64,000 nucleotides of DNA from Liolophura sinensis (Eukaryota; Mollusca; Polyplacophora; Chitonida; Chitonidae): positions 377,501-441,500 of the forward strand of contig NC_088303.1 of NCBI RefSeq assembly GCF_032854445.1, written 5' to 3'. A program made the position numbers and the translations under genes. Position 1 is the first letter of the stretch. Each line of letters starts with the position of its first letter. Of the stretch, positions 25,526-37,781 are shown in pieces. A model generated the notes under the pieces. It was not told the DNA's origin. It worked only from the letters and a program-made list of their open reading frames with translations, and did no database searches.

Positions 25526-26117
25526 ATGCCCAGAGCGTTCCTCGTAAGGAAGCATGAAGCTCTCAGCCAGGCTAAAACAGAAGCCACAGAGCTCAGTAAG
25601 GCCCGTGCCTCACCCCGACCAAGTGGCGTGACTATGGCCCCGTCCAGCCTATCTCACCGACAGTCCCCAGTCATCGTCACAAAGAGATCACCGTCCCCTG
25701 TCCACTACGGGAACCCATCGTTCCCAGTGTCCAGACAGTTTTCTTACTGTGTTCACAGATTGTTACCGTCTGTACCCCGGGCTAGGTCCCGGTCTCCTGT
25801 CGCCAGAAAATCATCTTCACCAGTTACAAGGCGATCTCAGTCACCTGTCACAAGAAGGTCACCGTCTCCTGTCACAAGAAGGTCACCGTCTCCTGTCACA
25901 AGAAAGTCACCGTCTCCTGTCACAAGACGATCACCGTCTCCCATCACAAGACGATGGCCATCTCCACCTTTCAGAACCACCTCTCCCTCAGTGACTAGTT
26001 TATCACCCACACCACAGTTCACAAGACAATCTCCTTCCTTTTTCCACAGACGGTCGCTGTCACCAAGTATCAACAGACCAGCCGTCATCAGCCCAGTTCT
26101 CCGTGATGTTAAACCAG
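25526..26117 (+). CDS. snail: Snail-family zinc-finger repressor, coding exon 1 (residues 1-197)
   Basis: This exon encodes the N-terminal effector half of a nuclear transcriptional repressor. The chosen ATG opens MPRAFLVRK, the SNAG motif that in Snail, Slug and Gfi proteins recruits LSD1/corepressor complexes and must be at the extreme N terminus. An in-frame ATG 30 bases upstream would bury SNAG, so I reject it. Residues 85-148 form a tandem block of about seven eight-residue units of the type SPVTRRSP, with lone SP/RS dipeptides before and after. This is not a usual part of Snail proteins, which have a Ser/Pro-rich but non-repetitive middle. The exon ends CCAG|GTAAGC, a strong donor, and leaves one base (G) of a split codon. 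The rest of the exon is low-complexity and probably disordered. Joined to exon 2 the total is 1638 nt, an exact multiple of three. SNAG and the junction are seen directly; repressor function is inferred from the family. Confidence 0.93.
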
Positions 26118-26919
26118 GTAAGCTGATAGGCAGTCATTATATATGCATGAAAACTTGTCAGCAGCAAATTAAAGTTGCTGACCGGTGGAGGTTGCGGTTA
26201 TTTTTGTATAAACAAAGATACATATCAGGTGTTTATAAAGCTGTCTCGATAGCTAACTTCAAACGCAAATAATAAGAAATAAAAATCAGCGTTCAAATGT
26301 TTCACTTCAACCCTTTATAAACGTGATGCTATTTATTGCGACTAAATAAGACTGGGGACTTAAATAAAAGCAAGGGTTTGCCAGAATGTTTTTAATCAAG
26401 CGCTTGTCTTTGCGGACGAACTGTGTTTGTAATAGTAGAATCCTCGAGCCTGATTTGATCTAAATGACAACAGCAGGTGAAAACCCAATGTCGTCTTGCA
26501 TTAGACACCCTCCACTGACCCATAAAACTGTGTACCCAGCAGACCGTCAAAGGTATAACGTTCTTATAAGATTGGCACTTATTGTTATAATGCAAAACCT
26601 GTCTTTTTTCACATGTTGGGATGAGTAGGATCCAATACCCATAACTTAGCCTAAAAGCAGACAAGACTGTTTTTCAATTCATATATTTAAACACTTGCCA
26701 GGGTGTACTTCACAATTATTTTGAATTACAATGTATCATACAAACAACACACTTCATCCTATAGATTCTTGTCCGTGAATCAACAGATTTATCGATGCTG
26801 CAACATCCCTGGGTGTTTTTATTTATAGGCATCTATACTAGCCTGAGCCAAAACGAGGTATTTATTGTTCCCGCGTATCTAATTGCTGTGCCTTAATCAA
26901 GAATTTTTTGTCTTTGCAG
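26118..26919 (+). other. Single intron of the Snail-family gene
   Basis: It starts GTAAGC and ends TTTTTTGTCTTTGCAG, a pyrimidine-rich acceptor. It is 802 bp, splits a codon after its first base (phase 1), and carries in-frame stops, so it is not read through. Exon 1's open frame runs into the intron to 26272 before a stop; retention would give a SNAG/repeat protein without fingers. I see no repeat inside it. Confidence 0.88.
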
Positions 26920-27965
26920 TTGTTGTGACACCCCGACCGGCCGAGCCAGTGACTCTCCCACCGGCAGTGGCTCCAGTCGCCAGGGTAGAGAAGTCATCGC
27001 CGTTCATCCGAACCGGGGGAGAGGGCGACCCTTTAAAACCCACGAACAGGAGCCCGACCGGCAGTCCATCGGAACCTCCCCGGCTTCCCGACCCCTTCAC
27101 TTTCTGGCATCACCCTCACAGTTTTACGCATCACGGCTTTCTCCCATCCAACCTGAACCATTTCTACCGCCTGGGAGCTGCCGGCCTCGGGTGCTCTTTA
27201 CCTTCTCTCCAAGACACGCTGACCAGTTTCCGCCCGTACGCTAGTGCTCACCCCGCCGAGAGGAGGTTTCCCGGCTCTTCGTACCACTTGTCCCCTCCAC
27301 CTCCGCTCATCCCGTTCCCTTGTTCACCTAGCCCAACTCACCACAGTCCAGTTAAAGTGAACGGCAGTTTAAGGTTGGACCACTCTCCGCTGGACACTTC
27401 TGTAGCCGCGCACAAGTCTGCCTTCGCCCTTTCTCTCTCAAGATTCCCATGGTCCATCGAGGATAAGCTCCCGCTGGATCTGGAAGTCAAGTTAAGTGAA
27501 AAACGACGCAAGAGGGAAGGTGAAGCTCCCAGGTACCAGTGTGAGTCATGCAGCAAGAGCTACTCAACACTTAGCGGACTCTCAAAACACAAACAGTTCC
27601 ACTGTGTGACACAAGTGAAAAAACAATTCAACTGCAAGTACTGTGACAAAACCTACGTATCTCTGGGCGCGTTAAAGATGCACATTCGCACCCATACTCT
27701 ACCGTGCAAGTGTAAACTCTGCGGGAAGGCCTTTTCCAGGCCGTGGTTGTTACAGGGTCACATCCGTACCCACACGGGCGAAAAGCCGTTTAAGTGTAGC
27801 CACTGTGGCCGTGCGTTCGCCGACCGCTCGAACCTTAGAGCACATCTACAGACACACTCAGACGTGAAGAAATACAGCTGTAAAACCTGCAGCAAAACTT
27901 TTTCTCGAATGTCTTTGTTGCTGAAACACGAGGATGGAGGCTGTGGTGGTATCACGGGACAGTGA
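26920..27965 (+). CDS. snail: Snail-family zinc-finger repressor, coding exon 2 (residues 198-545, five zinc fingers)
   Basis: This exon completes the split Val codon and ends at TGA. Residues 198-377 are Pro/Ser/His-rich without a fold I recognise. PLDLE at 382-386, followed by VKL, matches the PxDLS-type CtBP corepressor site found in Snail proteins. Zinc fingers are: ZF1 C405/C408/H421/H425, ZF2 C436/C439/H452/H456, ZF3 C462/C465/H478/H482, ZF4 C490/C493/H506/H510, ZF5 C518/C521/H534/C539 (a C2HC finger). [55 protein letters not shown] and [11 protein letters not shown] are Snail/Slug signatures. ZF2 and ZF5 differ clearly from Scratch. Five fingers is the Slug-like ancestral number; vertebrate Snail1 has four. 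These fingers are expected to bind CAGGTG E-boxes and repress epithelial and mesoderm/ectoderm boundary targets. At 545 residues the protein is longer than the roughly 260-400 usual in the family, because of the exon-1 repeats and the Pro-rich linker. Confidence 0.95.
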
Positions 27966-28536
27966 GTTTTCGTTAGGTCACTAATCTCGCAGTACAACAT
28001 AAAATGCCACAGCCGATTGCCACTGGGCATTTGTTAAGTTTCTTTGCTCATGTACATTTTTAAATCAGAATCAGTCTATTCGTTGGTTTTGTTAGCAGCT
28101 TCAGGTACCTGATTAAAAAAAAAACCTATATTGTCTTCCCAGACCAATTTCTTCCACAGCGGATTTCATAATGGTTATTATATTGGCATGTTGAATTTTT
28201 TAGAACCGGATATAGAACGTTAATGGAATAGCTGAGGTATGGCTGAGCATCGTATGTTATAACAATTAAAGATTTTCTCAAACTGGGAGTAGTTGTGCAT
28301 TCATGTAGGAGGCTTGTTCCCGGAACGCGGAAGTTAAATGGTCTCTTCCGTATAGTGCCTTGTACAAAACTGTTATGGAGAGTTTCGTTGTAAGTGGCGT
28401 GAACAGGAAAGATATTAGTGGGTAAGGGTAGAATGAGGTATGGAGAAATTCGGTGTTGAGAACGACTTGGTGAAGGCGAGAGACAGGTGAGGGCGAGAGA
28501 CAGCTACTCATGACTATATAGAGGGGTTACGTTTCT
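27966..28536 (+). other. Probable 3' UTR and downstream flank of the Snail gene
   Basis: There is no open frame of interest. The first plausible polyadenylation hexamer is the variant ATTAAA at 28265-28270, about 300 bases after the stop. The next canonical AATAAA I noted is at 30727-30732, which would imply a 2.7-kb UTR. Which is used cannot be told from sequence. Confidence 0.4.
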
Positions 28537-28680
28537 GGCACCCGTGGGTATATCGGTTAAGGGTGCTGACACTCAGAGGCCGGTTCAACCCCCCACAGCC
28601 CACGCCCTACCCCTCACCAGCATCCCCATGTACTCCCTGTTAAGCGATCTACCACTGACCACACACCGCCGCTGATTTAA
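28537..28680 (+). mobile_element. Possible tRNA-derived SINE head or fragment
   Basis: An A-box-like GGTATATCGGTTAAGGGTG and B-box-like GGCCGGTTCAACCCC are about 30 bases apart, followed by a C-rich segment. There is no defined 3' tail and no second copy here, so this is a weak call. Confidence 0.35.
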
Positions 28681-30854
28681 ATGCAGCTAAAATCTCTATA
28701 GAGACGAGAACGTCTTTTTTAGAACGACAAGATTTTGAGCAATACGTTTTCTGTCATGATCTTACAACATATCTTAAGTGTTCGGCAGTTCTCGCCTGTT
28801 ACATTTTTGTCAAATTATACCGAGTCATTTTTTGCTGGTTTGACACTTAGTGTTATATTTCGTGCATGCCTTGCAACTGTCAAATGAACTGTGGTAATTG
28901 CAGTTAAGCGATCTCCAGAGTCATGTGTAATATTTAACGGTTTGAATTCGTTCACCGGTCTCCGACAGTTGTCTACAGAAGCATGAGAAAAACACTTATG
29001 GCAATGTCACACCCACTAAAAGCCATCGAGTGTATTAGCCATTCCCGCCACAATATATTCACAATCCAATATAAAACCGTCATCGGCTAAGTTAGTCCGC
29101 GTTTGAAGAAAAACTAAAAGAATTAAAAGACTTAAGTGGTCTTTAGTTTCAAATTACCAAACAGTTACTCAACCTTTACATATTTTTAAAGTGGTCATTT
29201 TATGACCCTGGGAACTTTCCTAGTCTAGGGAAATCTCAGTGTCTCCATTTGGTTCGTTTCCTCACTCTCCAGACATCATCAAACATTTTCTTCTCTCGAA
29301 ACTTGAAGAGTTTGCCAGATTGGAAACTTTTTTTGAAAACTAACGTGCTTTTGTTCTGGCTGGCTGGAAACGGTGATAATGAGCAATGCTCAGTGAAAAT
29401 TTAGCGACATTAAAGGTCACGTGGATAAATATTACCAGCGGTGTTTAGCGCGTGTACGGCAACCTGTAGCTTCTGTTCTCCCAACCTCACTCAATCTCTC
29501 ATGAATACATTAAACAGTTTCATTATGTCTCATGATATCTTTCTTCACTTCACAATAATCGGGAGAACTTTTTTTCATTTCAGGAGCTATTCATGACATT
29601 GTTACAACAGTTTAAAAAATCTTTTCTCGATGTCATTTTTTTAATACATTTTTATTATAGCTCCTCAGGGCAATTTTTATTTTGGTTTTGTTCCAGTTTT
29701 GGAACCAAAGAATATTATGAGCGGCATTTTAAGTCGTGTCTTACACAAATTAAGTATTCTTTAGTGTCAGAGTGATTGTGTTAAGGTGACTGAAGTGTAA
29801 TATGACGGTCGAGCACCTGCCTCGTGCCCATTCAACCCCCAACCACACTGCCTCATTTCCCTCTGGCCGGGGATTTTGGCGCGAGCCATGCTAGCAGGTG
29901 AACAGTCCACGGTTCTCCTCGTTCAGTCTTTACCTGGCCGCTTTAACAACGCTTTCTACACTTTTGTGTGTTTTCTCAATTACTGGTGAACAAAAGACTA
30001 GTGTGTTCGCCATGCCGTGGCCTGATGGGGACACGCTTGTCTCCTGCCTCCACCCAAACCCCACCCCAATCTCCCTCCCCAAACTCCTGCCTCAGGACTC
30101 ACTGGGACCAGTCTCATTTAAGAGTGCCAAAGATAACTAAACGCCTAGTAACTTATTTATTTATTTGTGTTTTGTAAATCCATGAAAATTCCCCAGGTTA
30201 TATGCGTTACGTCTTCCTTCATTGGGTCCCTGTTTATACAACAGTGGTAAGGGTTTGTGTGGTCGACTTGAATGCTAAATGTATGCAGGATATCCTTATT
30301 ATGGTGTGCTATCAGAAAGTCTCATATATTGATATGATTAAAATACATCTTTTTCTATACCACCTCAAATTGCGGCTTTGACTTTATCTGTTTGTTATTT
30401 GATAGTGTTTTATTATCTTCAAGCTTGTACAAGGATTCCGTGTTTGAGTGGATATATAGTTTTCATTTGGAGCACTATATCAACTCACCAGCAGGAACAG
30501 TTCGAGTCCAGCAGCTGTCGCCCTTATGTTGGTTTTTGTCGGAATCTTTGTCAGGCACACTGGTATCCCCTTTGTTTTCTGTCATGTTCCTCGCCGAACT
30601 CGCACCTCTGACCATGGCGAGACCTCTGACCAAGTACAATCTCTGTGTGTCATTGTACATGACTGGTGCATAAATGTGATCATTTAAATTTGTTAACAAA
30701 TGTGTTTTCAGTTTACATTTTCCCTGAATAAATAGAGAGAACTAGCTGGAATGAGCTGTAATAATTACGTTAAAAGTTGTCAATATATTGGTCCATAATC
30801 AGTTAGTTAATTAACTCCATTTTTGTTGAACGCCATAAGAAAATTTCACTTATA
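28681..30854. other. Downstream flank of the Snail gene
   Basis: Short frames of up to 93 codons without domains. A B-box-like AGTTCGAGTCC near 30500 hints at another old SINE fragment. Confidence 0.4.
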
Positions 30855-31800
30855 CAGCTTTATGGTTGGGACAAACCGAAGTGACCGCTATAGTCAACTT
30901 TATGGTTGTGACAAACCGAAGTGACTGCTATAGGCAACTTCATGGTAGGGGCAAACCGAAGTGTCCGCTAATCAACTTTATGATAGGTGCAAACCGAAAT
31001 GCCGGCTAGTCGGCTTTATGATAGTACCCAATAGTCAGCTTTATGGTAGGGGCAAACTGAAGTGCCGGCTATTATCAGCTTTATGTTAGGGGCAAACTGA
31101 AGTGCCCGCTAGTCAGCTTTATGCTACTGGTGAACCGAAGTGCCCACTAGTCAGCTTTATGGTAGGGACAAACCGAAATGCCGGCTAGCCAGCTTCATGG
31201 TAGGGACGAGCCAAAGTGCCCGCTATAGCCAGCTTTATGGTAGGGGCAAATCGAAGTGCCTACTATTGTCAGCTTAATGGTAGGGGCAAACCAAAGTGAC
31301 CGCCAGCCAGCTATGGTAGGGGCTAGCCGATGTGCCTGCTATAGTCAGCTTTATGGTAGGGGCAAACCGAAGTGACCGCCATAGTCAGCTTCATGGTAGG
31401 AGCAAACCGATGTGCCCACTATAGTCACCTTTATGGTAGGAGCTAACCGAAGTGCCTGCTATAATCAGCTTTATGGTTGGGGCAAACCGAAGGGACCGCC
31501 AGCCAGCTTTATGGTAGGGGCAAACCGAAGTGACCGCTAATCAGCGTTATGGTAAGGGCAAACCGAGGTGTCCGCTAATCAGCGTTATGGTAGGGGCAAA
31601 CCGAAGTGACCGCTAATCAGCGTTATGGTAGGGGCAAACCGAGGTGACCGCTAATCAGCGTTATGGTAGGGGCAAACGGAGGTGACCGCTAATCAGCCTT
31701 ATGGTAGGGGCAAACCGAGGTGACCGCTAATCAGCCTTATGGTAGGGGCAAACCGAGGTGACCGCTAATCAGCGTTATGGTAGGGGCAAACCGAAATGAC
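30855..31800. repeat. Minisatellite of about 35-40 bp
   Basis: Units contain TTTATGGTAGGGGCAAACCG and AAGTGACCGCTA. Left units are diverged and variable in length; units from 31540 rightwards are nearly identical, so recent amplification was at the right end. Confidence 0.9.
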
Positions 31801-31954
31801 CTCATACCGACCAACTTTGCCAAGTGTGAAATACACAGACATGCATACCATATCAGTGGAAGGCAAGTGGTCTATACGTAAGGTTAGGCTGGACTATCGG
31901 TCACATGAGCCGCGCGTCATCCACTACATACACAGTAGTCACCAAGAGCCTCTT

Positions 31955-32472
31955 AAACTTACAAGAGTGCATTGATTTTCCTGACTATTTATGTAGTAAA
32001 TCTGTCAACTTGAATCTCAAAATTATATGCCCCCTGACTTTCACGTGGTACCGTGCCATACCACCATATGCAGCTTGCATTTTTTCTCATATCAAGATAT
32101 CACCCTAGCATGACCACCATTTTTGAGGTGTGGTTGCTGGAGGTGAAGTCAGGTTGAAATACACAAAGTCGGCCAAGATCACAATTACTGTGTTCGAGTA
32201 AAATTGGACCTCTTTTCCTTGGCCCTCTTTCACTTGGGCGTCTTTTCCTTGGGCCTCTTGTCCTTAGGCCTCTTTTCTAGGTTACACCAGCACATTGATT
32301 TTCCTTATTATTTATTTCGTAAATTTGTTAACTTCAACCTAAAAAATATATGTCTCCTAACTTTCACGTGGTACAATGCAATACCAACTTGCACTTTTCT
32401 CTACAACATATCAAAAACTCAACCTAGCAAGATACCCATTTTTAGCTGTGGTTGCTGGAAGTGAAGTCATAG
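31955..32472. repeat. Diverged tandem duplication, period about 315 bp
   Basis: 31955-32158 and 32268-32472 align through CATTGATTTTCC, CTTTCACGTGGTAC, CCATTTTT and GTGGTTGCTGGA. Many substitutions show it is old. A CTTTTCCTTGGGCCTCTT short repeat lies between them. Confidence 0.7.
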
Positions 32473-32577
32473 CATTTTGTTACCTTGGTAACCTCGGAGG
32501 AGGGGGTATGCAGGACACAGCCGATTACTATAACTATGTTCAACAGTACTGTTAACGTTCAAGATGACAGGTAGCAA

Positions 32578-32922
32578 GCTATAACGCGCAGCAAACGCCT
32601 CGCGCAGGGTGTGGTAGCAAGCTATAACGCGCAGCAACGCCACGCGCAGAGTGTGGTGGCAAGCTGTAACGAGCAGCAAACGCCACGCGCAGAGTGCGGT
32701 AGCACGCTATAACGCGCAGCAAACGCCACGCGCAGAGTGTGGTAGCACGCTATAACGCGCAACAAACGCCACGCGCAGAGTGTGGTAGCACGGTATAACG
32801 CGCAGCAAACGCCACGCGCAGAGTGTGGTAGCACGGTATAACGCGAAGCGAACGCCACGTGCAGATTGTGGTAGCACGCTATAATGCGCAGCAAAAGCCA
32901 CGCTATAACGCCCTCGGACGCC
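32578..32922. repeat. 43-bp minisatellite, about 8 units, GC-rich
   Basis: Units contain GTGTGGTAGCACGCTATAAC and GCGCAGCAAACGCCACGCGC. It is unrelated to the 43-bp array at 12.2 kb. Confidence 0.9.
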
Positions 32923-34143
32923 ACGCATGCTTTGCAAGGTTCGCTGCAGAGAATGGTAGCCGATTTCAAGCCGATATGCAGTCTACAGCCCGGCGTGGGT
33001 GCGATGGCCTCTCATAATGCCCACAGTGAATGAAACTTTCTGTTACTTGATTAAGGTAAAGGTAAAAAAAATAATTATTCTCGAATATAAAACCTTGAAG
33101 CCCCGCCTTCTCCTTTACATGCCTGTTTGATGGAACTGTACATATATTTAGTCTATACATATCGGCTTAGTTCCATGCCACGGATACAAATTATAATATC
33201 GGAAATCGTTTTTACGGCCAGTCGTCTCCATTCATTGTTTCTTAAACTTTGTAGAACGCCACCCGTTTGGTGCAAGCTGCAGTTATAGTGAAAACAATTT
33301 TGGCATATCTTTAGAATCTTTATCTCCTGAACCCGAGGCGCCGAAAGCATTACAAGTAATTGATCTGGTTTCATCTGCCTGTCCATATCTGTGGCGTGTG
33401 CAATACGTAATGAATACTCCAGCAACGTGTAAGACATGCGAATTAACAAACGATTAAACGCGCACGGAATAGTAAGTATAGTCACTTTGTATTGTTTTAA
33501 TATGGTTGTATATTAATTGCAATGAAAACACAGCATTTTAGTAACTCTAGACTAGTGACGTCTACCAAACTGCAATTGACATCGCTGCATTTTTGTACCC
33601 AATTTGCTTAAGCCGTTGTGCTAGGGAGCGTGTACGTCGCTGCTTTTCAAACATGCAAATTAACAGTTAAAATAAAACCCTGACTGATGTAAATTGAAAA
33701 GAGGCCAGATTGCAGCGGTAATGTGCGTGTGCCCATTAGCCAGATATCACGTTGTGGCCAACGCTCTGGTTTTACCCTCAATGTCGTAGTCGTTATAGTG
33801 TTATTATTCACTGTAAGACAACACGAATCTCGCAACGTTTAAACGCGAATCGTTACGAATTGAATAATGCATATGGTCGTGGTCTGTTTCATGGATGGCG
33901 GGAACTGCATGGCAGTAAACAAACCAGCATATGTCGCACAGATTTTCATTAGAAAGTTCAATATATAAGTACTTCTGGCGGATTCTATGTATCAAAACAA
34001 ACATTCCTATACCAGACGTCATCTAAGATCGACGCAAGACAAATTCCAACAACGGCCTAAAGGCCACCTAAACCGCAGCACATAACCTTCACGGTTATGT
34101 CGAGACAGGAGATATATGTTCCACTTTACGCTGCTTCAAGAAG
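32923..34143. other. Intergenic, nothing recognised
   Basis: No repeat, RNA or coding signal identified. Confidence 0.4.
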
Positions 34144-34242
34144 CTTTGTCTGTCTATCTGTCTGTCTGTCTCTCTGTCTGCCTGCCTGCCTGTCTGTCTG
34201 TCTGTCTGTCTGTCTGTCTGCCTGCCTGCCTGCCTGCCTGCC

Positions 34243-34310
<68 letters not shown>

Positions 34311-34884
34311 GGTCGGTCAGCCTACCGGTCAATTGATGTGTCTGTCTGTCTGTCGGTCTGTCTACTGTCTGTCTGTCTGTCTATCGGTCACTTGGTCTCT
34401 ATATCGATTTGTCTGTCTATCAGTCAATTTGTTTGCCTGTCTGTCTGTCTGTTTGTCGGTCGGTCGGTCGGTTGGTCTGTCTGTCCGTCTTTCTGTCAAT
34501 CGATCAATCAGCCTATCTATCTCTCAGTTGGTCTCTCTATCGGTTTGTCTATCGGTAAGATGATCAGTCTGCCTATCGGGTATTTGGTCTGTCTGTTGAT
34601 CACTTGGTCTCTGTATCGATTTGTATGTTCATCAGTCAGTCTGTTTGCCTGTATGTCTATCGGTTATTTGGTCTGTCTGTCTGTCTGTCTGTCTGTCTGT
34701 GGGTGGGTCGGTCGGTCGGTCGTTCGGCCGGTCTGTCTGTCTGTCTGTCGGCCTGTCTGTCTGACTGTCAGTTGGTCAGTCGGTCAGTCGGTCAGTTGGT
34801 CTGTCGGTCAGTTGGTCTGTCTGTCGGTCAGTCTAGCTTAGGTCTAGTAGGTCGGTCTGACGGTTAATTGGTCTGTCGGTGGGT
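34144..34884. repeat. Large TCTG/TCGG tetranucleotide tract
   Basis: Nearly pure (TCTG)n with TGCC blocks to about 34310, then increasingly interrupted TCGG/TCAG/TTGG variants. Open frames here are Cys/Leu/Ser/Val repeats, not proteins. Confidence 0.95.
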
Positions 34885-35059
34885 AGGGCTTACATTTTAA
34901 CCCTATATGAAACAATACTGCAAATAGAGTACAACTGGAGCAACAACAGCAGTTTTGGTGAATGGTCACGTGTTATCGGTGAAATACAGCCTATTGTGAA
35001 TTTGCATCAATCAGGGTTGAAAGTTACTGAAAAATAGCAACTTACACACCCCGCTAGAT

Positions 35060-35260
35060 TAAGCGTGCAGAATTAGCGAAAAATACCGTGATGTAATATG
35101 CAATTTATCAGATGTAACTGATCTGGAATTACTCCAAATGCTGTTATGTCATCACATTTAATATACAATTACAATAAAGAAATACATGGCGACCAGGCCT
35201 CGGAGATGCTTCGTCCACCAGCAGAATCCTAGTTTATACAATATAAAATATTGCTTGTGG
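35060..35260. repeat. Dispersed satellite-carrying element, copy B
   Basis: It matches copy A in the middle segment (ACTCCAAATGCTGTTATGTC, TCATCACATTTAATA) and in GACCAGGCCTCGGAGATGC followed by CACCAGCAGAATCC. No satellite monomers are present to its left; a TCTG/TCGG array ends about 180 bases before it. Confidence 0.45.
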
Positions 35261-37781
35261 CCACTTGGTAAATGGCCAAAAGCACCCGATCTTGTAATTT
35301 CAACATGGATCAGTTACTTAACACGGATCCCGAGAGCCAGTATGTATGTAGTATTAGCTGAATACATATTACGACTTTCTGCTAGTTTTTCCTACTCGTT
35401 GAGCGTTGAGCAGATGCCATGCTGTGACGTAAATACTAAATGTGTTGTCCTAACTGTCTACGCTAAATTAAGATCACAGTAGCGAAGGCTTTGATTAGGC
35501 ATGGTAATTTGATGTTCGCGGCATCAGAAATGTGATCGGGATTCTAGCGTAACGTTCCAGCATCAATTCTCTATTATTTGAATCGATCATCTGGCGATGT
35601 ACTTGTTATGCATCACAGTGCTGTTTGTGTGTTAATAGTCGCAGCCATCAAAAGTAGAAGTTGCGTATGTTTCTACCAGGAGCGCTACAGACAACGCCAT
35701 TGGTCCAGGCTCAGTTTTGATGGAGTAACCCTAACGAACCATCTGTTGAACCATGGCGTAATGGTGGCTAATGTGATTGCACATCTTGTTCACTCCCAGA
35801 AAACCGTTAACATTTCGCAACACTGCTCATTCAACCGTAGTGTAAGGTTGACAGAAGGTTACTCAACCAACTAGACAGGGCACCCATAAGCCCTCGGGGT
35901 AGAGCTGAATTAGAGTGTTTATGATATTAGCCTTTGCGCCCACTAGGTTGTTGCTGATTGGTGCGGTTGCGAGATGTAGTAACTCAGTCATTTCCTCAGA
36001 GCCGATATTTTGGTCTCCTGCTGCAGTAGAAATCCGCCATGAGGTTACTCAGCAAGGCATATTATGGTCGTCAGCAACATTGCCAGAAATATTGGCTTAT
36101 TACATCCGAGACAGCGCTGGGAATAAAATGAGATAATGCAACTTAATGCAATAACTATACTTAGTTGATTGTGAACGCCATTTTCAAATGATCAACCAAA
36201 ACTCCAGGTTAGCATACATCTAATTTAAGGACAAATGTCTCTCGGTCGACTGAACATAAGTTTAAGTCTTCAGTCGTGGAAATGTTCCAAATTATGCATT
36301 TAGATAGAAAATACCATGGACAATTGAATCTTACAAAAATTGGTGATGTACACTTGAATGGAAAAGGAATTATTGAAGAAAACATTTAAAACTATTTCTC
36401 GAAACAACATAGGGGTATGATATATTTACTGGCAACGGAGCAAAACAAATAAACATGGACTTGATTCAAAAGTTGGTCTGTCCTGCACTTAATAATGTGC
36501 ATCATCTCCTTTTGTAAGTATCAGAGCTAAAGGCTAATCAATTAACAGTCATACAAATAAATAAACAAGCACACAAAAACACAAGTTGATGGACTATGGT
36601 TTAGATGGGTACAAAGCTTACACAATCTATGGTATTGTCAAATTTTGACGGCATCTTTTATCAAGTCTGAAGTTGCCTATTGTTTATCTTCAAAATCGAT
36701 CACTTTTTCTGACATAAGAGTTTAGCGCTTAACCTCGGCTACATGGTCCAGGTTCATCTACGATGTGTGGAGAGAGATCTCAGCCAACAACCACCTGCCC
36801 CTGTCTTGTTTACCCGGGCTACCCTACACTTGACTTCCCCGGTCTAGCCAGGTATTAGGCCTCCTCATTCCTTCCCCTGCGGCATGTGCAAGCCTGCGCG
36901 GAGAGAGCATCCCCCCCCCCCCCCTCCACTTCCCGCCGGAGCCGCACTGATAGCCATACCAAAGCATATAGAAATCGCGGCAGGTAAATTTAATGAGATT
37001 ATCGGTGTTACAACTGCGGAGACAGTCTCTGTGTGACGTTTACCTGGCTAAATCATATGTCTGATTCTTCAGATCACTGCCTGATTTAACGTTTGCGTCA
37101 GTGGAGTCTTATGCCGACTCTCCCAGGTTCGATGCCTTGATAAAGCTCGGTATATCGACTCTGACATTGGCGAAGAATGCCGACAAATACCTTGAATTAA
37201 ACGTAATCTGACCTTACGTGATCCCGACTGACAGTGAGAATTACTGAGCAGACTTTCGTACATACACATTTCATATTGACACATGCCTATCACAATTCAG
37301 ACTTCGCACCTTGTATTTCTGTCATTAACAGGGCTGGCCTGGATGAGCCTCTCCGTGGATCCACCCTCCGGATAGTCTAAGCTGTTCTGTTGCTGAAGAT
37401 TGGAAATCCAGGCGCGAAAACAACAGACATTCTTATACCAGTCGTCAACCAAAATGGACGCCCAGGTCAGTAATCACAAGGCCAACTCCCAAAACAACGT
37501 TCAGCACAAACCACAAAGAAGAACTAAGAAAGTACATATAGCATGAAATTCAGACGGATTCATCGAGGGAGAAGCAGTCATGTTGGAAAGACATAAGAAA
37601 TGATTAGGTGAATGACTGAAATCAGTATCCAAATCGTTCATAGGTTGTCAATAATCAAAATACTCAATTGCGTTTTGATTGCACCTGTTCATATACTCAC
37701 CGTGGAGATCTAACTCAGCAGGATAAATATAGTGCCTACAGCCCCGGGTTAATCTGAGCAAAACACGGTAGGTTAAAGAAG
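35261..37781. other. Intergenic, nothing recognised except the C14 run
   Basis: Frames under 100 codons without domains. Confidence 0.4.
36911..36924. repeat. C14 homopolymer
   Basis: A pure run of 14 C; its length is liable to assembly error. Confidence 0.9.

Noticed and set aside
27536-27965. Scratch-family assignment for the zinc-finger gene
   Set aside because: Scratch also has SNAG and five fingers, but ZF2 here ([20 protein letters not shown]) and ZF5 ([19 protein letters not shown]) are Snail-type and unlike the Scratch versions.
34116-34841. A 241-codon Cys/Leu/Ser/Val frame, superficially like a secreted Cys-rich protein
   Set aside because: It is the translation of the TCTG/TCGG microsatellite; equivalent frames are open on the other strand.
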